Source: Streptomyces roseofulvus (lineage in GTDB: Bacteria; Actinomycetota; Actinomycetes; Streptomycetales; Streptomycetaceae). Taken from it: DNA of 64,000 bases. The DNA lies in contig NZ_BAAAWE010000001.1 of NCBI RefSeq assembly GCF_039534915.1, positions 248,001 through 312,000 on the forward strand. Reading direction: 5' to 3'. Each line of letters begins with the position of its first letter. Positions within the stretch are counted from its first letter, which is position 1. Both the position numbers and the translations under genes were made by a program. Below are positions 32,798-41,588 of this stretch, one piece after another. The notes below the pieces were generated by a model. The model did not search any database. It saw nothing but the letters and a program-made list of their open reading frames with translations, and was not told the DNA's origin.

Positions 32798-33331
32798 TCA
32801 GAGCCGTTTCGTGGTGAACAAGGTGGTCCCGTGTACCGCGTCCACTTCCTTCCGGTCGGTCTCGGTGAACCCGACCTTGGCCAGCACTCTGCGAGAGGCG
32901 GTGTTCCAGTCCCAGACGGTGGCCCACAGGCGTTCGTACCCAGACGAGCGCGCCCATTCCAGAACCGCCCGCGAGGCCTCGGTCGCGTATCCCTGGCACC
33001 ACACTCGGCGTAGCAGTTCGAAGGCCAGTTCCGGCTCTCCCGCCGCTCCTCGCCCGCTGTCGACCAGCCCGCAATAGCCGATGACGTCACCGACTGCCTT
33101 CCGTTCGACCGCCAGCAGGCCGGTCGACCACACCTTGTGGGTACGGATCGCAGCCTCGAGCTCCTCGACCGTGGGGTGTCCGTCCGCGTCGATGCGGCGG
33201 TGCGGCGGCACTCGTGGATCGCGTTCGGTCCAGAGTTCGCGCTGGACGGCAGCCTCGTCCACCCGCCACGGTCTGAGCAGTAGCCGACTCGTCTCGAGGA
33301 GAACCTCGCTGCCCGGCGCGTCCACAGTCAT
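32798..33331 (-). CDS. GNAT-family N-acetyltransferase (RimJ/RimL type)
   Basis: 177 aa from ATG 33331 (MTVDAPGSEVLLETSRLLLR). The strand LETSRLLLRPWRVDEA, the substrate region GYCGLVDSGRG, and the acetyl-CoA motif RVWCQGYATEASRAVLEWAR followed by DWNTASRRVLAKVGFTE define the family. It transfers acetyl from acetyl-CoA to an amine, such as a protein N terminus or an antibiotic; the target is not evident. It stands between a convergent LysR gene and the AOC-barrel gene. Intact, unlike the GNAT pseudogene at 2516. Confidence 0.9.
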   Translation of the reverse strand: MTVDAPGSEVLLETSRLLLRPWRVDEAAVQRELWTERDPRVPPHRRIDADGHPTVEELEAAIRTHKVWSTGLLAVERKAVGDVIGYCGLVDSGRGAAGEPELAFELLRRVWCQGYATEASRAVLEWARSSGYERLWATVWDWNTASRRVLAKVGFTETDRKEVDAVHGTTLFTTKRL

Positions 33332-33571
33332 GGCAGCAACCCTCTCATGGTCGAACGAGCTGGGGCTGGGGGATCCGACGCTTCTCCTGCGTCTGGACAC
33401 TCGTCCCCCGCACCTGGACCGACAGCCGGCGGGCCCCGTCTCCCGAGGCGCGTCTGAGTGAGCGCCACGTCACCTCCGGCTGTCGTCCGACCGGCTGGAT
33501 GTGCCGGTGGTTCGCGCCTGGGTGCTCCGCACGGCGGCGGAGTCGAGGTTATGAAGGGAATCGAACGGAAT

Positions 33572-33592
33572 CGGATGGAAGTTCGCCATCCG
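33572..33592. promoter_or_regulatory. inverted repeat upstream of the AOC-barrel gene
   Basis: CGGATGG (33572-33578), 7-bp spacer, CCATCCG (33586-33592), a perfect dyad 34 bp before the ATG at 33627. Its position fits an operator or a 5'-UTR hairpin. The core resembles the GGATG/CATCC motif at the TetR/SDR locus 9 kb away, but the spacing differs (7 versus 3 bp). Confidence 0.4.
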
Positions 33593-33626
33593 GTCATTCC
33601 CGCACATCAACCTCAGGAGTCGCACG

Positions 33627-34124
33627 ATGCGCCCCATCAGAGCGGCCGGCCTCGGCACGGCCACGCTGGTCACCCTCCTCGCCCTCACCCCCGTCACGGC
33701 CGGCGCGACGGACCCGGGCTCCGCCCAGGCCACGGGTAAGACCCGGACCCTTGTCTATCTGGCCGAGGCGCAGCAGCTGACCCGCTTCCCCGTCACCCCC
33801 GGCGCGGTGTCGCAGGGTGATCGGGTCGTCGTCCGCTCGGACCTCTTCGACGAGGCGCACAACAAGGTCGGCGAGACCCACGGCACCTGCACCACCACCC
33901 GGGGCGGCGCCGATGAAGCGGAGCAGTGCCTCGTGACCTACGTCCTCCCGGACGGCCAGCTCACCACCCAGGGGGTGTACTTCAACTACGTCGACCAGGG
34001 TCCCTTCGACGCCGCGATCAACGGCGGCACCGGCAAGTACGAGAAGGCGCGCGGCTCGGTCCACTCCGAGACGATCGACACGGACCCGAAGGTCGTACGG
34101 CGCTTGACGATCCACCTCGCCTGA
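33627..34124 (+). CDS. secreted allene-oxide-cyclase-barrel-like protein
   Basis: 165 aa. Residues 1-27 form a signal peptide (MRPIRAAGLGTATLVTLLAL then TPVTAGA). The mature part is the small beta barrel seen in many Streptomyces secreted proteins: RVVVRSDLFDEAHNKVGETH, GTCTTTRGG, CLVTYVLPDGQLTTQGVYF, then INGGTGKYEKARGSVHSETI. These are hallmarks of the AOC/dirigent-like fold, where GGTGKYxxARG is a conserved turn. Catalytic function in bacteria is not established. A GGAG-type ribosome binding site precedes ATG 33627. It stands alone. Confidence 0.83.
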   Translation: MRPIRAAGLGTATLVTLLALTPVTAGATDPGSAQATGKTRTLVYLAEAQQLTRFPVTPGAVSQGDRVVVRSDLFDEAHNKVGETHGTCTTTRGGADEAEQCLVTYVLPDGQLTTQGVYFNYVDQGPFDAAINGGTGKYEKARGSVHSETIDTDPKVVRRLTIHLA

Positions 34125-34402
34125 CGGACCCCGACGTCCACCTGGCCCCGGCACCCGGCCGTCTCCCTCTCGCGTCGCACCATGGGAGACGCAGGTCGTG
34201 CGAGAGGAGCCGCGGGTCAGGGGACGTCCGGGGCGTCTCACCCTTCAGTGGCTGCTGTCGTGTAAATCTCGGGGGCGGGCTTTGAACGGGAGTTCCCGCT
34301 CGGACAGGACGGACGCGGAATGGGCTGGGGCCCCGGCGGCCGCTGCCGGTGTCGGGCGGGCCGCGGGCTGCCGGGGGTGGCCGTCCGTCGTGGCGTACTG
34401 GC

Positions 34403-36826
34403 TCAGCGCAGCAGCGCCCGGGCCGGGAGGGTCGTCGAGAGGAGAGCGAGCAGCAGCGCCGCGGCGGCGAAGGAGGCGACGAGAAGCGGGGGCAGGTAGG
34501 GGCCTTCGCCCGTGAGGCCGTGTGTCATGGGCACGAGGGTGGCCAGTGCGATCGCTCCGCCCAGGACGGTTCCGGCGACGCCGACCACCAGGCTTTCCCA
34601 GCGGATCATGCGCAGGACCTGGCGGCGGGTCGTGCCGACGAGGCGGAGGGTGCGCAGCTCGCGGCGGCGGGCGAGGACGGTCATGACCAGGGTGTTGGCG
34701 GCGGCGACGGACGCGAAGGCGCCCAGGACGGCGGCCATGGTGGTGTTGGCCCAGGCGTTGACCTCGCGGTCACGGCTGCGCGCGGCGGCCCGGCCCTCGG
34801 CGTCGGTGACCGTGCCGAGCGCCGCGAGGCGGTCCGGCGTGCCGCCGCGGACCAGGAGTTCGTCGGCGTAGGGGACGCTGCGGTGGCCGGCCAGGTCGGC
34901 GGCGGGGAGGGTGACCTCGGCGAGGCCGAGGCCGCGCCCGTAGGTGGCGACGACGCGGGGCGAGGCGGTGCGGCCGTCGGGGAGCCGCAGAGGGAGGCGT
35001 TCGCCGGGGCGGACGTCCATGGCGTCGGCGAGGTTGGCGTCGACGGCGACGGTACCGGGGCGCAGGTCGGCGAGGGAGCCGGTGCGTACGTCGGGGTCGA
35101 GCACGGGGCGGGGGTCGGCGGAGACGGCCAGCGCGGTGGCGCTGCGGAAACCCGTGTCGCGGTCGGGGAGCAGGACGCCGGTGTGCTGGACGGCCACCGC
35201 GGCGGTGACGCCCGGGAGGCGGGCGGCGCGGGCGGCGGCGTCGACGGGCAGCCCACCCGGTGCGGTCACGACGTGGTCGGCGACGACGCCGGCGCGCTGC
35301 TGGTGCTCGGTGGCGCGGTCGGTGCTGGCGTGCAGCAGGACGAGGGTGGAGGCGAAGGACGTCGCGAGCACGATGGGCGTGAGCGCGGAGGCGAGCCGGC
35401 GGGCGTTGGTACGGGAGTTGGCGGCGGCGAGGTGTCCCGGGGCGCCGGCGGCGTGGAGCGGCAGGCTGAGGACGGTGGCGCTGAGCCGGGCGAGCAGCGG
35501 GCCCAGCAGCGCCACGGCCAGCATGAAGAGCATGACGACGCCGAGGGCTGCGTTGGCGGCGTCCTCACCGGAACCGGCGGCGGCGACTCCGGCGAGCGCG
35601 GCGCCGCCCGCGGCGGCGGTCACTCCGAGGACGGTGCGGACCCGGCCGATCGCGCGTCGTTCGGTCTGCGCCTCGGCGAGGGCGAGGCCGGGCGCGACGC
35701 GGGAGGGGCGGCGGGCGGCGGCGTGTCCGGCGCCCAGGGCGGCCAGGACGACGACGAGGACGGCGGCGGCGTACGGCAGGGGCCCGGTGTCGAGTCGTAC
35801 GCCCTGCGGAACCGCGCCCTTGTCCTGGAGCTGTCCGAACCACCAGCTCGCGAGGGCGAGTCCGGGCAGGCAGCCGAGAGCGCCGGCGAGCGGGGCGAGC
35901 AGCAGGGCCTCGGTCGCGATGGAGCGGCGCAGCTGGCGGGGGGTGGCGCCGATGGCCCGCAGCAGCGCGAACTCGCGGGAGCGCTGGCCGACGCCGAGCG
36001 CGACGGTTCCGGCCGCGGTGAACACGGCGACCAGGGTGGCGATGCCGCCGAACGAGCCGCCGAGCGCGACCAGGAGCTCCTTGGCGGCCGGAAGCGCGGC
36101 ACCCTCGGCGAGGCTGCGGTCGTCGCCGGTGCGCACCTCCGCCTTGCCGTGCAGGGCTCGGTCGACCTCGGCGGCGAGCGTGCCGGGGTCGGTACCGGGA
36201 GTCGGGAGCACGGCGATGGCGTCGACGGTGCGGGGATGGCCGGAGAGCGCGAGGGCCTGGGCGTCGGTGAACCAGACGCCGGGCGTGTGGGTCGTTCCGG
36301 AGACGGTGAAGCTCTGTCGGCCGATCGGGGTGTCGAGGGTGACGCGCTCCCCCACGCGCGCGTGGCCGCCGCCGAGCACGACTCCCCCGGGTTCCGGCGC
36401 GGTGCCGGAGGCGAGCCGGGTGCCGGTGAAGGCGGTGGAGCCCCAGCCGGAGGCGGTGAGCGGGTTGCCGGCGACGCCGCGTACGGGGTAGGTGACGTCG
36501 CCGATGGCTCGGGCGGCGCCCTGGGCGTGGGCTGCGGCGTGGACGAGGGAGGCGTCGAGGCGCGCGCGGTCGGGCAGGGTGGCGGAGAAGGTCTGGCGTT
36601 CCGGGCCCCGTCCGACGGTGGTGTGCACCTGCTGGTCAGCCGCGGCGACGACGGGGGCAGCGGCGTAACGGGTGGGCGGCACGGACGCGGTGAGGCCGGT
36701 CTGGAGCAGCAGCCCGCATCCGGAGACGACGGCGGCGGCGAGCAGCAGCGCGATGAAGGTGCCGGCGAAGGAGGAGGGCTTGAAGCGGACGGCGGCCCGG
36801 GCGAGGCCGTTGGGTCGGAGCGGCAT
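34403..36826 (-). CDS. ABC transporter permease, FtsX/MacB type
   Basis: 807 aa. It has an N-terminal transmembrane helix (FIALLLAAAVVSGCGLL), a large extracytoplasmic region, and two FtsX-type helical blocks, one about 260-400 and another about 690-800 (AAANTLVMTVLARRRELRTL, VVGVAGTVLGGAIALATLVP). The segment GVGQRSREFALLRAIGATPR is the cytosolic coupling motif; its twin ends LRLVGTTRRQVLRM. Start ATG 36826 overlaps the ATPase stop by one base (TGATG), so translation is coupled. Together with the ATPase it forms an exporter or an extracytoplasmic mechanotransmission complex. Substrate not evident. Confidence 0.9.
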   Translation of the reverse strand: MPLRPNGLARAAVRFKPSSFAGTFIALLLAAAVVSGCGLLLQTGLTASVPPTRYAAAPVVAAADQQVHTTVGRGPERQTFSATLPDRARLDASLVHAAAHAQGAARAIGDVTYPVRGVAGNPLTASGWGSTAFTGTRLASGTAPEPGGVVLGGGHARVGERVTLDTPIGRQSFTVSGTTHTPGVWFTDAQALALSGHPRTVDAIAVLPTPGTDPGTLAAEVDRALHGKAEVRTGDDRSLAEGAALPAAKELLVALGGSFGGIATLVAVFTAAGTVALGVGQRSREFALLRAIGATPRQLRRSIATEALLLAPLAGALGCLPGLALASWWFGQLQDKGAVPQGVRLDTGPLPYAAAVLVVVLAALGAGHAAARRPSRVAPGLALAEAQTERRAIGRVRTVLGVTAAAGGAALAGVAAAGSGEDAANAALGVVMLFMLAVALLGPLLARLSATVLSLPLHAAGAPGHLAAANSRTNARRLASALTPIVLATSFASTLVLLHASTDRATEHQQRAGVVADHVVTAPGGLPVDAAARAARLPGVTAAVAVQHTGVLLPDRDTGFRSATALAVSADPRPVLDPDVRTGSLADLRPGTVAVDANLADAMDVRPGERLPLRLPDGRTASPRVVATYGRGLGLAEVTLPAADLAGHRSVPYADELLVRGGTPDRLAALGTVTDAEGRAAARSRDREVNAWANTTMAAVLGAFASVAAANTLVMTVLARRRELRTLRLVGTTRRQVLRMIRWESLVVGVAGTVLGGAIALATLVPMTHGLTGEGPYLPPLLVASFAAAALLLALLSTTLPARALLR

Positions 36827-37620
36827 CAGGCGACCGCCCCGGCCCGGGCGGAGAACGCGGCCGCGGCCGTCGCGGTGGGGGTGAGGTCCGTCATCAGGGC
36901 GGCGATCCGGGCCGGGGTGGACCGGGGAAGGCGGTCGGCGAGGGAGCCGTCCGCGAGGAAGAGCACGTGGTCGGCGTAGGCGGCGGCGACCGGGTCGTGG
37001 GTGACCATGACGACGGTCGCTCCGAGCCGGTCCACGGCGTCGCGGAGGAGGGTGAGGATCTCGGCGGCGGTGGTGGTGTCGAGGGCGCCGGTGGGCTCGT
37101 CGCCGAAGATCACGTCCGGCCGGGTGACGAGGGCGCGGGCGATGGCGACCCGCTGCTGCTGTCCGCCGGACAGCTCGGACGGCCGCCGGGCGCCCTTGTC
37201 GGCGAGACCGACCTGCCCGAGGACCTCGGCGGCGCGGTCCCGGTCGGGGCGGCGGCCGGCGAGCCGCAGCGGGAGCAGCACGTTCTGCTCGACGGTGAGC
37301 GAGGGCAGCAGGTTGAATGCCTGGAAGACGAAGCCGAGGCGGCTGCGGCGCAGCTCGGTGAGCTTGTTCTCGCCGAGGCGGGTGATCTCGGTGCCGCCGA
37401 GGCGGACCGACCCGGCGGTGGGCCGGTCGAGTCCGGCGGCGCACTGCAGGAAGGTCGACTTGCCGGATCCGGACGGTCCCATGACGGCGGTGAAGCTGCC
37501 GTGCGGAAGGCTCAGGTCGATGCCGCGCAGGGCGTGCACGGCGCGGTCTCCCTTGCCGTACTGGCGCCGCACTCCGGCGAGTTCGACGGCTGCCGTGAAG
37601 GGGGCGGCTTCCCGTGCCAT
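36826..37620 (-). CDS. ABC transporter ATPase, MacB/LolD type
   Basis: 264 aa from ATG 37620, after which the family starts (VELAGVRRQYGKGDRAVHAL). Walker A is GPSGSGKSTFLQ, the Q loop is FVFQAFNLLPSLTVEQNVLL, the signature is LSGGQQQR, Walker B is DVIFGDEPTGALD and the H loop is VVMVTHDP. All catalytic residues are present. It powers the FtsX-like permease encoded next in the operon. The promoter region contains a 9-bp dyad within 40 bp of the start, so the operon is likely repressed by a dimeric regulator not encoded next to it. Confidence 0.94.
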   Translation of the reverse strand: MAREAAPFTAAVELAGVRRQYGKGDRAVHALRGIDLSLPHGSFTAVMGPSGSGKSTFLQCAAGLDRPTAGSVRLGGTEITRLGENKLTELRRSRLGFVFQAFNLLPSLTVEQNVLLPLRLAGRRPDRDRAAEVLGQVGLADKGARRPSELSGGQQQRVAIARALVTRPDVIFGDEPTGALDTTTAAEILTLLRDAVDRLGATVVMVTHDPVAAAYADHVLFLADGSLADRLPRSTPARIAALMTDLTPTATAAAAFSARAGAVA

Positions 37621-37630
37621 GGGTTCCTCC

Positions 37631-37660
37631 GTACGTTCGGTTTCGTCCTGTCGAACGTAC
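37631..37660. promoter_or_regulatory. operator-like dyad before the ABC exporter operon
   Basis: GTACGTTCG (37631-37639) and CGAACGTAC (37652-37660) are exact complements separated by 12 bp, starting 11 bp upstream of the ATPase ATG (37620). Size and position fit a PadR- or TetR-type operator. No such regulator gene is adjacent. Confidence 0.65.
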
Positions 37661-37888
37661 GGAACGGAGCAGGTCAGGGACCATGACGGCCGCCGGTGGA
37701 TCATGGGTGGGGTTGTCCCCACCCCCGCGGTCGCGCCCCCGTCGTGCGGCCGCGGTCGTCCCGCCCCCGTCGTCCGCCCCCGCGGTCCCACCCCCGCGGT
37801 CTCTTGCCTCCCCCTCCTCCTCCGCCCGTGCGATCACGGCACCGCGCGCCGCTCTCATCAGCGACATGTAGACGCTCGGACATCTTTC

Positions 37889-37925
37889 GAAGATCGAAGG
37901 ATATTCAGCATCTCGTTCGATCTTC
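37889..37925. promoter_or_regulatory. 10-bp inverted repeat before the oxidoreductase gene
   Basis: GAAGATCGAA (37889-37898) and TTCGATCTTC (37916-37925) are exact complements with a 17-bp AT-rich spacer, 60 bp before the GTG at 37986. The centre includes ATATTC-like sequence in an otherwise GC-rich region, consistent with a promoter covered by an operator. The likely binder is unknown; the AraC gene downstream is a candidate, but AraC proteins usually use direct repeats. Confidence 0.65.
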
Positions 37926-37985
37926 CTAGTGTGGAGGTCAACGGGGCAGGCGCCCCAAGACGACTACGGCTAAAGGGAGTTCATC

Positions 37986-38912
37986 GTGCGTGCTGTCATC
38001 CAGAAGTCCTTCGGCGGTCCCGAGGTCCTCGAGCTCGCCGAGAGGGACAAGCCGGCCCCGCTCGGCGGCGAGGTCCTGGTCCGCGTGCACGCCAGCGGCG
38101 TCAACCCGGTCGACGTGGCCGTGCGCTCCGGCGCCTACCCGCTCCTGGGCGAGCCGCCGTTCGGTGTCGGCTGGGACATCTCCGGTGTCGTCGAGGAAGC
38201 CGGCCCCGGCGCCCGCTTCAAGCCCGGCGACGAGGTCTTCGGCATGCCCTTCTTCCCGCGCGCCGCCACCGGCTACGCCGACTACATCGCGGTGCCCTCG
38301 CGGCAGGTGGCCCGCAAGCCCGCCTCACTCGACCACGTGCGGGCCGCCGCCGTGCCGCTCGCCGCCCTCACCGCCTGGCAGGGCCTGGTCGACGCGGCCC
38401 GGGTCACCGAAGGCCAGCGGGTCCTGATCCACCGCGCGGCCGGCGGCGTCGGCCACTTCGCGGTCCAGGTGGCCAAGGCACACGGCGCGCACGTCACCGC
38501 CCTGACGAGCGCCGCCAACCACGAGTTCGTCACCGCGCTCGGCGCGGACGAGGTCATCGACTACCGCACCACCGACTACACCGAAGCGGTCACGGACGTC
38601 GACGTCGTCTTCGACTCCAGCTCCGAGGGCGAGCGCGCGCTGCACGTCCTGAAGCCCGGCGGCACCCTGGTCAGCATCATGGAGCACTGGAACACCGAGC
38701 TGGCCGCCCGCATCGAGAACGAGGGCCGCCGCTTCGCCGGAATCTCGGTCGAACCGGACTACGCCTCCCTGGAGGCGATCGCCACCCTGATCGACGCCGG
38801 CCGCATCCGCCCCCACGTCTCGGCGACGCTCCCCCTCGAAGAAGCGGCCAAGGCCCACGAGCTGGTCGGCTCCGGCCGCACCCGCGGCAAGGTCGTCCTG
38901 ACCGTCGCCTGA
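37986..38912 (+). CDS. NADP-dependent quinone-type oxidoreductase (zinc-free MDR family)
   Basis: 308 aa from GTG 37986, preceded by AAAGGGAG. It is a medium-chain dehydrogenase/reductase without the structural zinc loop: MRAVIQKSFGGPEVLELAER, VRVHASGVNPVDVAVRSGAY, GWDISGVVEEAGPGARFKPG, then the nucleotide-binding fold with VLIHRAAGGVGHFAVQVAKA. Such enzymes reduce quinones or alpha,beta-unsaturated carbonyls with NADPH. A strong dyad sits in its promoter, and an AraC regulator follows 54 bp downstream on the same strand, possibly in the same operon. Oxidative or electrophile stress response is an inference from the family. Confidence 0.92.
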   Translation: MRAVIQKSFGGPEVLELAERDKPAPLGGEVLVRVHASGVNPVDVAVRSGAYPLLGEPPFGVGWDISGVVEEAGPGARFKPGDEVFGMPFFPRAATGYADYIAVPSRQVARKPASLDHVRAAAVPLAALTAWQGLVDAARVTEGQRVLIHRAAGGVGHFAVQVAKAHGAHVTALTSAANHEFVTALGADEVIDYRTTDYTEAVTDVDVVFDSSSEGERALHVLKPGGTLVSIMEHWNTELAARIENEGRRFAGISVEPDYASLEAIATLIDAGRIRPHVSATLPLEEAAKAHELVGSGRTRGKVVLTVA

Positions 38913-38966
38913 ACGGAGCGGGTTAGAGTGCGGAGGGGACCGGAAAGCTGGGGAGAGGGGCGGGAC

Positions 38967-39902
38967 TTGGACATCCTCACCGAGGTGCTGGCCTCCATGC
39001 GCACCGGCCGGCCGGTCTCCGTCCGGACCACCGGCCGGGTGCCCTTCGGACTGAGGCTGCCCCCCGTGGCCGGCGCGGGGTTCCACGTGGTGCTGTCGGG
39101 CTCGTGCTGGCTCGTCCCGCTGGAGGACGCGGCGTCTCAGACGCCGCTCCCGCTCGGTCCCGGCGACGTGGTGTTCCTGCGGGACGGGCGCGGCCACATC
39201 CTGGCCGACCACCCGGACACCCCGGCCGAGGTCGAACGCCCCTCCCAGTACAGCCCCGGCTCACCGCTCGGCACGGTCACCATCGGCGGCGAGGGCGCCA
39301 CCACCAACCTGCTGTGCGGGAACTACCACCTCGACCGGGCCCGCCCCCATCCCCTCGTACGACAGCTGCCGGAGATCATCCATCTGTCCGCGAACCCTGC
39401 CCGGCACCCCGAACTCGCGTCGGCCGTGCAACTGCTGCGGACGGAGCTGGAGCAGCCCCGTCCGGGCTCCGGCGGCATCGTGCCCGCGCTGATCGACTCG
39501 CTGCTCCTGTACATCCTGCGCGCCTGGCTGGAGGAACGTCCGGCCGCCGGGGCCAAGGGCTGGGCCGCCGCACTCGGGGACGCGGCGATCGCGCCGGCCC
39601 TGGCCGCGATCCACGACAAGCCCGGCTCCCAGTGGACCGTCGAATCCCTGGCCACCCGCGCCGGCCTGTCCCGCGCCGCCTTCGCCCGCCGGTTCAACGA
39701 CCTGGTCGGGGAACCGCCCATGGCGTACGTGACGCGCTGGCGCATGACGACCGCCGCACGCCTCCTGCGGGAGACCGAGGACCCCCTGGCCACGGTCGCC
39801 TCGCGCACCGGCTACGGGTCCGAGTACGCCTTCGCCAAGGCGTTCAAACGCGAGTACGGACAGGCCCCCGGCGGCTACCGGCGCGAGGCGCGCGCGGCCT
39901 GA
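38967..39902 (+). CDS. AraC-family regulator with cupin sensor
   Basis: 311 aa from TTG 38967, which has GGGAGAGGGG just upstream; GTG 38928 would add 13 residues of no family likeness. The N-terminal AraC-type cupin (about 1-180) includes LGPGDVVFLRDGRGHILADH and LLCGNYHLDRARPHPLVRQL. The C-terminal double HTH reads WTVESLATRAGLSRAAFARR, FNDLVGEPPMAYVTRWRMTT and ASRTGYGSEYAFAKAFKREY. It probably senses a small molecule and regulates the oxidoreductase in front of it. This class is common next to SDR and MDR enzymes in Streptomyces. Confidence 0.88.
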   Translation: MDILTEVLASMRTGRPVSVRTTGRVPFGLRLPPVAGAGFHVVLSGSCWLVPLEDAASQTPLPLGPGDVVFLRDGRGHILADHPDTPAEVERPSQYSPGSPLGTVTIGGEGATTNLLCGNYHLDRARPHPLVRQLPEIIHLSANPARHPELASAVQLLRTELEQPRPGSGGIVPALIDSLLLYILRAWLEERPAAGAKGWAAALGDAAIAPALAAIHDKPGSQWTVESLATRAGLSRAAFARRFNDLVGEPPMAYVTRWRMTTAARLLRETEDPLATVASRTGYGSEYAFAKAFKREYGQAPGGYRREARAA

Positions 39903-40092
39903 CCGGGACCACGGGCAGCGACGCGGTCGAACCGGGGCGGACTCAAGCGCGGCGGTGCACACGCCTACCCGCAGGACAGGACCTGCCCACCCCGGCGCCG
40001 TCGACAGCGGGAACGTGTGTCACCTCGTGCTGGTAGCGCGTCGGTGCGTGCCACCAGCTGCGTCGTGAGCCCTTCGGCTCGGGGCAGGCGGG

Positions 40093-40890
40093 TCACGGCG
40101 TGGGCCAGGTGCCGAGTGCTCGGGCCAGCCGGTCGCTGCGTTCACGGGTGATGCCCTGGGCCAGGCGCATTCCGCGTCGCGGGCTCTGGGGTCCGTCGCA
40201 GTGCAGAATGCCCGGAACGTGCGGCGCGGTCCCGGAGAGCGGAGACGGTGAGGCCAGGAACCACTCCGCCGGCTCCCACAAGGGATGGTCGTGGAGGAGG
40301 GCATCGGCCACCTCGGGCGCCCGGTCCCTGGCGACGCCCACCTGAACGAGCGCGTCGGCGATCACCGCGCCCGCACCGGCGGGCAGGCCGCTGTCTCCGA
40401 GGATCGGGAGCAGAAGCAGCAGGCGGAGGTGCGGTGCCTGGACCCCGGGAGCCCCGGGGTCGGGCGTGCCGGCGATGTGCGTGAGCTCGCGCCAGGAGAG
40501 TCCGGGGCCGGCTTGATGCCCGTCGATGGTGGCCAGGTGCCCGTGCCGGTCCCACTCGGGATGCGCGACGAAGTACTCCGTACCCGGGTCATCGGTGAGA
40601 TTGCGGCCCACGACGAGCACGCTGTGACCGTCGCCGAACGGGATACGCAGGACCGGCCAGCGCTCCTCATCGGTCAGGGCCTCGTACGCCGCGTCCGCGT
40701 CGGCTGCGTCAGCCCCGAACCACTGCGGCTCGGGGTCCTCCTCCTCGGTCTGACACATCCACAGCAGGTAGGCAGCCCAGAACCCCGGCAGCGCCAGCAG
40801 GCCCTCGGCCGCGACGAGGGGAACGTCCTCGTATCTGTCGATCACCACGCGTTCAGGCTGCCACCTGGCACTGACAAGCACCGCATCCAC
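40093..40890 (-). CDS. conserved hypothetical protein
   Basis: About 265 aa from GTG 40890 (CGAGGAC lies upstream); a later GTG near RVVIDRYEDVPLVAAEG is an alternative. It is acidic, Trp- and Leu-rich, with LLALPGFWAAYLLWMCQTEE, VLRIPFGDGHSVLVVGRNL and EYFVAHPEWDRHGHLATIDG. No signal peptide or catalytic motif that I recognise. Similar proteins occur widely in Streptomyces, and the sequence resembles the SUKH/SMI1-like hypothetical proteins that often serve in immunity, though I see no diagnostic SUKH core. A second hypothetical gene lies 65 bp upstream in the same direction. Confidence 0.68.
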   Translation of the reverse strand: MDAVLVSARWQPERVVIDRYEDVPLVAAEGLLALPGFWAAYLLWMCQTEEEDPEPQWFGADAADADAAYEALTDEERWPVLRIPFGDGHSVLVVGRNLTDDPGTEYFVAHPEWDRHGHLATIDGHQAGPGLSWRELTHIAGTPDPGAPGVQAPHLRLLLLLPILGDSGLPAGAGAVIADALVQVGVARDRAPEVADALLHDHPLWEPAEWFLASPSPLSGTAPHVPGILHCDGPQSPRRGMRLAQGITRERSDRLARALGTWPTP

Positions 40891-40955
40891 CGTCCTCGTG
40901 CGCCGTGGACGGCAGACGACGGCCCCCCGCCTGCTGGGAGCAGGGGCCGCCGCCC

Positions 40956-41588
40956 CTAGGCTCTCGGCGGTACGGCCGGCGCGGGGAGGTCGAGCAGGCG
41001 GGCCAGGGCTGCCGTGACGGGCGCACTGTGGGCAGGCAGGTGTACGCAGGCCCATGCGGCGGCCAGCGCGAGGAACTCGGCAAGGTCGCGCTCGGCGCCG
41101 GCCAGCAGGTCGCGGAGTTCGGCGACGGACAGCTCGATCACCGGGCTGCCCTTCTGCTCGGCGTTCACCGTGAGCCGGATGGTGCCGCCGACCCGCTCCG
41201 CGGCGGGTGACACAGGGTCGTGGCCGAACCCGAGCAGGCCGCCGCCCTCGACGAGCTGGTGCCAGTCGCGCCAGTTCTCCAGTCCGTCACAGCAGCCGGG
41301 CAGGAAAGTGACGCCCGTGGCGTGGTCGGTGACCCGCAGCCCACCGGAGGCGAAGAGGCTGTCGAACGTCAGCAGTCCATGGAGAAAGGAGTCAAGCGCG
41401 CCGGGCGGACGAGGTGGACGGTCGCCGTCGGGGTCGAAGTCGTTGCCACCGGCCATCAGCATCACCGCGGTCCCGACCTCAGTGGATGAGAGCGCACCGC
41501 TGAGAGCGAGAAAGCCAGGCACCTCGGCCTCGGCGACAGGCCAGAGGTCGAAGCCGACGGGTGCGTCCATCTCCAGGACCGGCTGCAT
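40956..41588 (-). CDS. hypothetical protein
   Basis: 210 aa from ATG 41588 (MQPVLEMDAPVGFDLWPVAE). Mixed alpha/beta composition with GTAVMLMAGGNDFDPDGDRP, VTDHATGVTFLPGCCDGLEN, WRDWHQLVEGGGLLGFGHDP and a long Ala/Leu-rich helical end. The Cys-Cys pair in FLPGCCDGLENW is notable. It is cytosolic by appearance. It lies upstream of the other hypothetical gene (65-bp gap), so the two could form an operon. No family recognised; I recall related proteins in Streptomyces without known function. Confidence 0.68.
   Translation of the reverse strand: MQPVLEMDAPVGFDLWPVAEAEVPGFLALSGALSSTEVGTAVMLMAGGNDFDPDGDRPPRPPGALDSFLHGLLTFDSLFASGGLRVTDHATGVTFLPGCCDGLENWRDWHQLVEGGGLLGFGHDPVSPAAERVGGTIRLTVNAEQKGSPVIELSVAELRDLLAGAERDLAEFLALAAAWACVHLPAHSAPVTAALARLLDLPAPAVPPRA

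Noticed and set aside
33572..33592. Same TetR operator as at 42055-43099
   Set aside because: The half-site is similar but the spacer is 7 bp instead of 3, so a dimer would be rotated; listed only as a separate dyad.
34349..36979. Plus-strand frame of 876 codons opposite the ABC permease
   Set aside because: Gly/Glu-rich antisense reading; the minus strand encodes a clear FtsX permease.
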